A DNA stretch of 16,676 bases from an uncultured Persicitalea sp. GTDB lineage: Bacteria > Bacteroidota > Bacteroidia > Cytophagales > Spirosomataceae. Below are positions 1 through 5,536 of the stretch, piece by piece. The DNA is taken from positions 1 through 16,676 of the forward strand of contig CATMVR010000028.1 of NCBI GenBank assembly GCA_950075905.1, read 5' to 3'. The notes under the pieces are model-generated. The model did not search any database and had not been told where the DNA came from. It worked only from the letters and a program-made list of their open reading frames with translations. The translations under genes were made by a program, and so were the position numbers. Within the stretch, counting starts at the first letter, position 1, and each line of letters begins with the position of its first letter.

Positions 1-2
1 CC

Positions 3-245
3 GAGGGCTACGGGTCGTCGGAGGACTCGCTGACCCCGAGCAGCACCGAGCGGTCGGCCCCGTCGACCTCGTCGCCGTCGACTGCGAGCCCGCGCTCGAC
101 CTCCTCGGCGACGCCGCCCACGTCCTCGCCGCGGTCGACCTCGTCGGCCACGCCGTCCACGTCGGGTGAGGGGTCGGGCGAGGGGGCCGACTCCTCCTCC
201 GACGAGGCGGAGCCGACGCGCAGCTCCTTCTTCGACGAGGACTGA
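3..245 (+). CDS. 3' end of an unidentified Ser/Thr/Pro-rich protein, high-GC source (partial)
   Basis: This is an open frame entering from the left edge and ending at TGA 243-245; the start lies outside the window. The 80 visible residues are low complexity: Ser, Thr, Pro and Ala first, then a Gly/Glu/Asp/Ser stretch, ending in two Phe and an acidic tail (FFDED). Almost every third codon position is G or C, as in actinobacterial genes. Two near-identical 13-residue units lie in tandem at 87-164. The stop is followed 10 bases later by a strong hairpin, as expected for a gene end. No domain is visible and I cannot assign a function; it could be the disordered tail of a larger protein. A complete opposite-strand frame (8-259) shares the same wobble positions, so the strand call is moderate. 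The sequence clearly differs in composition from the Bacteroidota DNA after about 950. Confidence 0.5.
   Translation, partial: EGYGSSEDSLTPSSTERSAPSTSSPSTASPRSTSSATPPTSSPRSTSSATPSTSGEGSGEGADSSSDEAEPTRSSFFDED
87..164 (+). repeat. two tandem 39-bp units coding a 13-residue Ser/Thr/Pro repeat
   Basis: In the + frame, units 87-125 and 126-164 translate to SPRSTSSATPPTS and SPRSTSSATPSTS. They differ by one residue and by scattered synonymous changes. This points to in-frame duplication in a low-complexity tail. The repeat preserves the frame of the + strand gene, but a 39-bp unit preserves any frame, so it does not by itself settle the strand. Confidence 0.6.
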
Positions 246-255
246 GTCCGGTCGC

Positions 256-308
256 ACACGACGACGGGCCCGCACCGGGGGTTCTCCGGGGCGGGCCCGT
301 CGTCGTGT
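256..308. terminator. bidirectional hairpin terminator between convergent high-GC genes
   Basis: A perfect 18-bp inverted repeat pairs 256-273 (ACACGACGACGGGCCCGC) with 291-308, around a 17-base loop. It lies 10 bases after the + strand stop at 245 and 10 bases beyond the coaBC stop at 319, so it can serve both converging genes. There is no long U-tract on either side. GC-rich hairpins without U-tracts are common terminators in actinobacteria, which fits the composition of this end of the window. Confidence 0.75.
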
Positions 309-318
309 CCGGGGGTGC

Positions 319-1536
319 TCAGCGCAGGCGCGGGACGACCGCGTCCCAGATGCGGGAGGCGAGCAGCGCCTTCGAGCCGAACGGCAGCTCGTCCTCGCCG
401 CCGTCGCGGGCGAGCAGCCAGCCGGCGTTGTCCGTGGTCTCGAAGGCCTTGCCGTCGCCGACCGCGTTCACCACCAGCAGGTCACAGCCCTTGCGGGCGA
501 GTTTGGCGCGGCCGTGGGGGAGCACGTCCCCGTCGGCGTCGCCGGTCTCGGCGGCGAACCCGACCACGACCTGACCCGGCCGCGGCGGGTCGGCCACGAG
601 CCCGGCGAGGATGTCGGGGTTCTGGGTCAGCCGCAGCGGCGCCGGCTCCGCGTCGCCGCGCTTGATCTTGTCGGCGGCGGTGTCGACCGGCCGGAAGTCC
701 GCGACGGCGGCGGCCATCACCACGGCGTCCGCGTCGGCGGCGGCACCGCGGACGGCGGCCTCCATGGCGACGGCGGTCCCCGCGGCGACCACGTCCACCC
801 CCGCCGGGGCGCCGAGGTCCGCGGTGTGCCCGGCGACGAGCGTCACCCGCGCGCCGCGCTGGGCGGCGACCCGGGCCAGCGCCCAGCCCTGCCGGCCCGA
901 GGACCGGTTGCCGAGGAAGCGGACCGGGTCGAGGTCCTCCTGTGTCGGGCCAGCCGTAATCAGCACCCGCTTGCCACGCGCGACCGGAATACGCGCAAAA
1001 TGATTTTGGAGTACCTGCCTGATGTCTTCCGGCTCGGCCAGCCGCCCCACTCCTGTCAGCCCGCTCGCCAGCTCGCCGGTACCTACCTCAATAATGCCGT
1101 TGCCGTACGCTCTCAGCCGGTCAAGGTTTTGCTGCGTGGACGGATGTCGAAACATATCCAGATCCATAGCCGGCGCAAAATAAACCGGGCACCGGGCCGA
1201 AAGATATACCGCAGTGAGGAGGTCGTCGCACAGGCCATTGGCACATTTGGCCAGAGTATTGGCGGTGGCGGGGGCTATTACCATCAGGTCGGCCCATAAG
1301 CCCAGGGCTACGTGGTTGTTCCACTCCCCTACGTCGTTTTGCACGTAGGCCGACAGCGCTGGACGTCTGGAAAGGGTAGCGAGAGTCAGTGGAGTAATGA
1401 ACTCCGTAGCTGCCTTTGTCATAATAACCTGCACCTCGGCGCCTGCCTTGACCAGCAGCCTGACCAACAGCGCCGATTTGTAGGCCGCAATGCTGCCCGT
1501 TACCCCCACAATTATTTTTTTACCGTTCAGATACAC
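319..1536 (-). CDS. coaBC: phosphopantothenoylcysteine decarboxylase / phosphopantothenate-cysteine ligase; hybrid ORF
   Basis: This is a bifunctional coenzyme A enzyme: CoaB joins cysteine to 4'-phosphopantothenate and the FMN-dependent CoaC domain decarboxylates the product to 4'-phosphopantetheine. The 405 residues match the family length. The CoaC domain (about 1-180) has the GVTGSIAAYK start, the catalytic His in NNHVALG (His75), and APAMDLDM matching the PxMNxxM motif. The CoaB domain (about 188-405) has ITAGPT, DPVRFLGNRSSG, AAVADF, DKIKR and LTQNPDIL. The start is GTG at 1534-1536; an in-frame TGA lies just upstream and no ATG fits. The ORF is a hybrid. Residues 1 to about 200 use mixed codons (11 of the first 20 end in G/C), whereas residues 201-220 all end in G/C and the rest is Ala/Arg/Val-rich and actinobacteria-like. 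The switch falls inside the conserved motif at residues 195-205. In many Bacteroidota coaBC follows rpoZ, as here. Function is certain by domain, but whether this exact protein exists in any cell is doubtful. Confidence 0.85.
   Translation of the reverse strand: MYLNGKKIIVGVTGSIAAYKSALLVRLLVKAGAEVQVIMTKAATEFITPLTLATLSRRPALSAYVQNDVGEWNNHVALGLWADLMVIAPATANTLAKCANGLCDDLLTAVYLSARCPVYFAPAMDLDMFRHPSTQQNLDRLRAYGNGIIEVGTGELASGLTGVGRLAEPEDIRQVLQNHFARIPVARGKRVLITAGPTQEDLDPVRFLGNRSSGRQGWALARVAAQRGARVTLVAGHTADLGAPAGVDVVAAGTAVAMEAAVRGAAADADAVVMAAAVADFRPVDTAADKIKRGDAEPAPLRLTQNPDILAGLVADPPRPGQVVVGFAAETGDADGDVLPHGRAKLARKGCDLLVVNAVGDGKAFETTDNAGWLLARDGGEDELPFGSKALLASRIWDAVVPRLR
930..950. other. compositional junction: high-GC actinobacteria-like DNA meets Bacteroidota DNA
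   Basis: Left of about 936 the sequence is extremely GC-rich with near-total G/C at third codon positions. Right of about 950 it becomes ordinary mixed-composition DNA that continues to the window end. The switch lies within the coaBC codons for the conserved stretch GPTQEDLDPVRF, close to Glu200/Asp201 (codons 937-939 and 934-936). The reading frame is kept exactly. No repeat, IS end or att-like site is visible at the joint. The boundary cannot be placed to the base without parental sequences, because the motif itself is conserved in both phyla. Confidence 0.75.
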
Positions 1537-1576
1537 AGAAGTTCAGGATGGATGTACGCGGCAATGCTATAAAAAA

Positions 1577-1612
1577 TTAGCCATACGAACAAGTTTCAGT
1601 TCGTATGGCTAA
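1577..1612 (-). terminator. intrinsic terminator after rpoZ
   Basis: A perfect 14-bp inverted repeat pairs 1577-1590 (TTAGCCATACGAAC) with 1599-1612, around an 8-base loop. Read on the - strand, the stem is followed by a T-run (positions 1576 downward read TTTTTT). It begins about 20 bases after the rpoZ stop and ends about 40 bases before the coaBC GTG. Most transcripts from bamD-rpoZ would therefore stop here. Confidence 0.85.
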
Positions 1613-1632
1613 GTGCTTGTGCAAAGGTTAGA

Positions 1633-1947
1633 CTAGTTACCCTCTTCGAGTTCGCGGTACGCGTGGTAGGTTTTTCCTTCCAGAAACTCATCGATGGCCA
1701 TGCTACCCGCTTTGGGCATACGCTCGTAAAACTTAGAAATTTCAATCTGCTCCCGGTTTTCGAAAACCTCTTCCAGGTTATCTACCCCCGAAGCAAACTC
1801 AGCAAGCTTGTTGTTGAGTTCCTCCTTCATTTTACTAGACACCTGGCGCGCACGCTTGGAGATAACCGATACAGACTCGTAAAGGTTGCCGGTTACCGCG
1901 GCTATTTTATCGGTGTCACGCGTGATAATTGATGGATTTGTTGCCAT
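1633..1947 (-). CDS. rpoZ: DNA-directed RNA polymerase omega subunit (Bacteroidota Rpb6-like form)
   Basis: This is the small RNA polymerase subunit that binds the beta' C-terminus and helps core assembly. The 104 residues match the form annotated in Bacteroidota as the omega/RPB6 subunit: an N-terminal segment (MATNPSIITRDTDKI), then NLYESVSVISKRARQ, which corresponds to the omega helix with a conserved Ser/Lys/Arg patch, a long charged helix with KMKEELNNKL, and an acidic C-terminus. The start ATG at 1945-1947 is the only sensible one. It lies 31 bases downstream of the bamD stop and is read in the same direction, so bamD and rpoZ are probably co-transcribed. A strong terminator follows. 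The neighbourhood bamD-rpoZ-coaBC is common in Bacteroidota, which supports the call. Confidence 0.9.
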   Translation of the reverse strand: MATNPSIITRDTDKIAAVTGNLYESVSVISKRARQVSSKMKEELNNKLAEFASGVDNLEEVFENREQIEISKFYERMPKAGSMAIDEFLEGKTYHAYRELEEGN

Positions 1948-1978
1948 TGTATTGATCTGATTGTAATGTATATCCGAG

Positions 1979-2890
1979 TTAGTTTTTGGTCGACGATGTC
2001 GTCACTTTGGCTGGTTCTTTGGCAGGGTCTATCCGCTCTTCCAGACGCTTTTTCTTTTCTTTTTCGGCAGCCTCCAGCTTTTCCAAGGCTTCCACGCTAC
2101 TGGTGTAAAGCCTTTCTGCTTCTTTCAGATAGCCGCTCTGCGGATATTTGTCCACGAAGTTCTGATAAAACTTTACGGCATCCTGGTAGCGTTCTTTCTG
2201 CTTGTCGGCAAAGCTACTTTTGGCCAGGGTGTACTGCGCGTCTACTTTGAGATAGGATAGCTCTTCGCTGAACCGGGAGTCGGGAAAATCTTTTTTGAAG
2301 TTCTCGATGGAAATAACCGCCGATTTCAGAGATGCAAGGTTAAAGTCGCTTATCTTGTAATACAGTTTTGCTTTCTCATACGCTTTCAGTTCCAGCTTTT
2401 CCCGTAATTCAATGATATAGTTAGTACATTCCTTCCGGAACGGGCTGTCGGGATAGGTATTGATAAAGTCCTGCAGAGCCGAAATGGCCGTGAGAGTACT
2501 GGTTTGGTCCAGCGTGTGCGGAGCGGAGTCTTTATACAGCGAGTAGGCATGCATATAAAACGCTTCCTGCGCGTAGTCGCTTCGGGCGTAGGTATCATAA
2601 AACTTTTTGAACAGGTACTGACTCATGTTATACTGTTCCTGCTGGTATTGGGTATAGGCGTAGTAAAACTGCGCAAGTTCTGACTCCGTACCCCCTTTCA
2701 ACAGGGGAATCAATTCCTCAAACAGTAACCCTGCCCGGTAAAAATCCCCTTTCTGATAGTACTCTAGTGCGGCATCGTACTTCTCCTTATCCGTACCTGA
2801 CTTTTGCAACTTGGCAAATTTGCTACAGGACGAAAACAGGAAAACAGCAATGAACAGAACTAATAGAGTGGCAATTGATTGTTTTCGCAT
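1979..2890 (-). CDS. bamD: outer membrane protein assembly factor BamD, lipoprotein
   Basis: BamD is the essential lipoprotein partner of BamA in the beta-barrel assembly machine on the periplasmic side of the outer membrane. From the ATG at 2888-2890 the protein has 303 residues: a lipoprotein signal (MRKQSIATLLVLF...) with lipobox LFSSC and acylated Cys22, then tandem TPR-like helical repeats. Visible repeats include YDAALEYYQKGDFYRAGLLFEE near the N-terminus, ARSDYAQEAFYMHAYSLYKDS, FINTYPDSPF, FKKDFPDSRF and FVDKYPQSGY. A Lys/Glu-rich tail (KLEAAEKEKKKRLEER) closes it. The frame extends 15 codons upstream to an earlier ATG, but the signal peptide and the promoter-like element at 2898-2905 favour the later start. 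It is the first gene of a bamD-rpoZ pair. The TPR spacing and lipobox make the identity firm. Confidence 0.9.
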   Translation of the reverse strand: MRKQSIATLLVLFIAVFLFSSCSKFAKLQKSGTDKEKYDAALEYYQKGDFYRAGLLFEELIPLLKGGTESELAQFYYAYTQYQQEQYNMSQYLFKKFYDTYARSDYAQEAFYMHAYSLYKDSAPHTLDQTSTLTAISALQDFINTYPDSPFRKECTNYIIELREKLELKAYEKAKLYYKISDFNLASLKSAVISIENFKKDFPDSRFSEELSYLKVDAQYTLAKSSFADKQKERYQDAVKFYQNFVDKYPQSGYLKEAERLYTSSVEALEKLEAAEKEKKKRLEERIDPAKEPAKVTTSSTKN

Positions 2891-2897
2891 AGGGCGG

Positions 2898-2925
2898 CAA
2901 AGGTAATAAAAAAAGCTACACCAAA
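2898..2925 (-). promoter_or_regulatory. candidate Bacteroidota promoter for bamD, very close to the start codon
   Basis: On the - strand, TACCTTTG (2905 to 2898) matches the -7 consensus TAnnTTTG exactly. A TTTG (2925 to 2922) lies 16 bases upstream, slightly shorter than the usual 17-23. The -7 box ends only 7 bases before the bamD ATG at 2890, so the transcript would have almost no leader. No known alternative element is better placed in the 74-base gap. Confidence 0.45.
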
Positions 2926-2964
2926 CATAACGCATGGGTAGCTGGGAAAGTATCTCAGGTAGAG

Positions 2965-3591
2965 CTATTGCTGATGGCGAATGAGCATTTTCTTGGTGGC
3001 TACTTTCTTGCCTTCTACGGCAAGCTGGTAGAAGTACATACCGGTGGGTAGCTCCCGCGTGTTGATATGCAGGTTCCGCTCGTTTTTATCGAGGGTATAC
3101 TCGGCAACGGGCGAACCCAACACGTTGTAAAAAATCACCTTAACATCCTGCACTGAGCCGTTGATGGTGTAGTCAAACTCCGCAAAATCACTGGCTGGAT
3201 TGGGATACACGTTAGAAACCGTAATGCGGTCGCTGGAATAAAGCTGCTCTTCGGGACCCTTTACCTTTTCTTCAAAGCCGGTGGTACGACGATCGGCCCT
3301 TTCGATCTGAGCCGTCGGGTTGGCGGTACTTTCAACGGAAGTATTGGCCGCTACTACCGGATGCGCAAACAGCAGGGCCCGGTAATAATTGGTTAGCGCC
3401 TGCGGCTTTTGCAGGGCCAAAGGCTTGTACTCGATTACCGAAGGTTTGGGCATCAGAGCCGGCCGGTCGAGTCCCACAGGCTGCTTTTTGTAGGCCATAT
3501 CAAGTCGGCTGCGATTGGCAGCTACCTGAGCCTGAGCAACGAGCAGGGTTAGGGTGAATAAAAGGTATGTAAAAAGTATAGTTTTCTTCAT
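2965..3591 (-). CDS. small secreted protein with T9SS type-A C-terminal sorting domain
   Basis: This is a 208-residue protein with an N-terminal Sec signal (MKKTILFTYLLFTLTLLVAQAQ, likely cut after AQA) and a C-terminal sorting domain from about residue 120. The sorting domain starts with VSNVYPNPASDFAEF, continues with VKVIFYNVLGSPVAEYTL, and ends with LPTGMYFYQLAVEGKK and KKMLIRH. This is the pattern of the Por/T9SS type-A domain, which directs export across the outer membrane and is usually removed with attachment of the protein to the surface. The region between (about 23-119) has no domain I recognise; it is basic at first, then rich in Ala/Pro/Thr/Asn. The gene lies 74 bases upstream of bamD, on the same strand, and has its own strong promoter. 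Its function is unknown: it could be a small adhesin or a degenerate passenger. Confidence 0.8.
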   Translation of the reverse strand: MKKTILFTYLLFTLTLLVAQAQVAANRSRLDMAYKKQPVGLDRPALMPKPSVIEYKPLALQKPQALTNYYRALLFAHPVVAANTSVESTANPTAQIERADRRTTGFEEKVKGPEEQLYSSDRITVSNVYPNPASDFAEFDYTINGSVQDVKVIFYNVLGSPVAEYTLDKNERNLHINTRELPTGMYFYQLAVEGKKVATKKMLIRHQQ

Positions 3592-3642
3592 GGCATGAAT
3601 TAAACGTTAGGGCAACAGGATTCACTCGATTCTGTTGATTTA

Positions 3643-3675
3643 CAAAAATATACATAAATAATTATACTCTCAAAA
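3643..3675 (-). promoter_or_regulatory. strong Bacteroidota-type promoter for the T9SS-sorted protein
   Basis: On the - strand, TTTTG (3675 to 3671), then 20 bases, then TATTTTTG (3650 to 3643), match both halves of the TTTG-N(17-23)-TAnnTTTG consensus. The surrounding DNA is AT-rich. The predicted leader is about 45 bases and contains a short inverted repeat (CAACAG 3613-3618 with CTGTTG 3632-3637). It is among the best promoter matches in the window. Confidence 0.65.
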
Positions 3676-3772
3676 TTTATTGTGCAAGAGAAATTAAAAT
3701 TTCATTAGAATTATGCACACACATCTGCTTTATTATCAAATACAACTAAAAAACCGTTCTAGCTGTTCTGTT

Positions 3773-5386
3773 TTACCGGGGAATTGAGGCCGTTGGAGAA
3801 ACTTTTTTTTCAGGCTCCTTCGTTTTTACTTCTTTTTCGACTTTTTCTTCCCTTCCCCAGGTAGTTTGTTTCAGCGATGGCTTTTCGCCAATGCGCCAGT
3901 TGAATCCTTCGAGCTGTCGCTCAGCGGGTTTGATATTCTGCGGTGGAATCAGATTGCCATTTGGTCGGCCCAGAAAGGCAATCCGGTACACCCGGTTGTT
4001 CCTGAATTGCAGATTCATCTTACCACATTCCACGCGGTTTAGTCCGATCAGATGCTCTTCTTCATCCATTGCGTAGTACGCGCTCTGCCCGTTTCCGTCT
4101 ACCAGTACCTGCTTTAATTTGGTCTCCTCAGTAAAATAGGCATTGATAGTACGGCCTTTCACCTGATTAAACTGTCTGACCAGCGTATCCTCCGAGATTA
4201 CAAAAGAGTTACTTCTTAATAGCATACGGTTCACCTTGTTGTTTACCAGAAAAGCACTGATCGAGTCGGCCTCCATCTGATACGTATCTCCCCACAAAAT
4301 TGGATCCCGAAAAAACAGGATGGTCGAGTCGGCGGTGTTGTAATTGATCGAATCGCACCTTCCCTGAAAGTCAGTTTTAAAAATATATACATTTTTATCT
4401 CCAATCAGCTTTCGGGTACTATCCACTTTGTTCTCGATAGAGTACAGCGTATCTGCCCGAATGTAAAGGGTGTCGTCCGATACTACACTTTTCACCAGGG
4501 CGTGTCCGTACACCTTCGAAAACCCGACCTCTCCGCGGTAAACTCCCTCATCGCCGGTTAGCAGGGTTTTGTCCTGCCGGGCGAATATCTCCACATTGCC
4601 GCGTGCAAACCCTATCTGCTTCTGACTATCATAAAAAAGCGAATCACCTGTCAGGGTGTAATCTTCGTTTTCTACCGTAGTACGCGTACTGAAACTAGAC
4701 TCCCCTGTTTCGGTATTATACTGTCCTCTCAGTGCAAAAAGCGTACCGTCTTTATTCACAATTCGCGTCGGGCCGTTGAAATACGACCACTTTGTTATCG
4801 AATTGTAAATCAGCGTATCGGTCGTTAGGGTATATTTCTCATTGACCAGCTTCACATCCTTGTAATAATCAAAGACCTTCGACCTGGTATTGTACACCCC
4901 CTCTTTACTCGTAAGTACGTTTTCCTCATCCACGGTTTTGCCCGGTAGCCGATAGTAGGCCATTCCGTTGGCCATATCATATTCCAATCGCTTCGAGGTA
5001 AGCGTACGCTTTTTATCTTTCAGTTCTGCCTTGCGTCCACTCATGACCGCAAGGCGGGTATCGCCGTAGTAAAACAAGGTATCACCGGTTACGGTTATAG
5101 TGTCACCCTGCACTATTTTTACATTTCCGTAGGCTTCGATCACATTGGACGAAACATTCTGAATCGCCAGATTACAGTACAGAATTGACCCTTTGTGCCG
5201 GAAACGTACGTTATTAATGACCCGGCGGATTTCAATGCCATTCTCATTTATTATCGTCAGGCTGTCGGCTCCGGGCAAGAGCTCCACCTTTTCGGAAGGG
5301 CCGCCGGACAGAGCACCGGGCCGCCCCTGTGCGAGGCCGGTCAACGCCATGAGCCACAATCCAACCAGTATTAATAAGTTCTTCAT
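3773..5386 (-). CDS. OstA-like (LptA family) envelope protein
   Basis: The 537-residue protein has a Sec signal (MKNLLILVGLWLMALTGLAQG) followed by many short beta-strand repeats typical of the OstA/LptA jelly-roll fold. These include AYGNVKIVQGDTITVTGDTL (about 85-105), LTSKEGVYNTRSKVFDYYKDV, YTLTTDTLIYNS, EDYTLTGDSLFYDSQKQ, FARGNVEIF and YIRADTLYS. In the characterised LptA/LptD system such folds form the periplasmic bridge carrying lipopolysaccharide to the outer membrane; this long form is typical of Bacteroidota and its exact role is inferred. The C-terminal 40 residues are charged and Lys/Glu-rich, without beta pattern. The start ATG at 5384-5386 gives the signal peptide directly. It stands upstream of the T9SS protein and bamD, all on the - strand, forming an envelope-biogenesis block, though the 181-base gap and separate promoter argue against a single operon. 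Confidence 0.8.
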   Translation of the reverse strand: MKNLLILVGLWLMALTGLAQGRPGALSGGPSEKVELLPGADSLTIINENGIEIRRVINNVRFRHKGSILYCNLAIQNVSSNVIEAYGNVKIVQGDTITVTGDTLFYYGDTRLAVMSGRKAELKDKKRTLTSKRLEYDMANGMAYYRLPGKTVDEENVLTSKEGVYNTRSKVFDYYKDVKLVNEKYTLTTDTLIYNSITKWSYFNGPTRIVNKDGTLFALRGQYNTETGESSFSTRTTVENEDYTLTGDSLFYDSQKQIGFARGNVEIFARQDKTLLTGDEGVYRGEVGFSKVYGHALVKSVVSDDTLYIRADTLYSIENKVDSTRKLIGDKNVYIFKTDFQGRCDSINYNTADSTILFFRDPILWGDTYQMEADSISAFLVNNKVNRMLLRSNSFVISEDTLVRQFNQVKGRTINAYFTEETKLKQVLVDGNGQSAYYAMDEEEHLIGLNRVECGKMNLQFRNNRVYRIAFLGRPNGNLIPPQNIKPAERQLEGFNWRIGEKPSLKQTTWGREEKVEKEVKTKEPEKKVSPTASIPR

Positions 5387-5444
5387 CTATTCTATGACAG
5401 TAAAGACCCATAAACGTTTAAAAGGGTTGCCTGGTTCTCCATAA

Positions 5445-5488
5445 TATTTTTGTGGAGCCTGCCAGCAATTCGATTCTGACTATCTTTG
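5445..5488 (+). promoter_or_regulatory. candidate -7 elements upstream of tilS
   Basis: Two exact matches to TAnnTTTG lie in the divergent gap between the OstA-like gene and tilS: TATTTTTG (5445-5452) and TATCTTTG (5481-5488). The first has a TTG at 5427-5429 with a 15-base spacer, shorter than usual; the second has no upstream TTG at proper spacing. Either would give a leader of tens of bases before the ATG at 5537. The support is weak because only the -7 half fits. Confidence 0.3.
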
Positions 5489-5536
5489 GGACTAGATTCT
5501 GACCGTAAAATTACGGGGAAAGCATCGCCGGTACCT

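Noticed and set aside
8..259. Complete - strand ORF of 83 residues, acidic Val/Asp/Gly-rich
   Set aside because: It shares wobble positions with the + frame, so GC bias does not help. Its start codon lies in the terminator hairpin and would be translated after the coaBC terminator. The + frame ends neatly before the hairpin and is preferred, with moderate confidence.
166..1299. 377-residue + strand ORF, Arg/Gly-rich
   Set aside because: It is antisense to coaBC in GC-rich DNA where stops are rare; composition is not protein-like and no motif is seen.
5486..5536. TTG start for tilS
   Set aside because: The TTG lies inside a TAnnTTTG-like element and the ATG at 5537 gives the normal TilS N-terminus.
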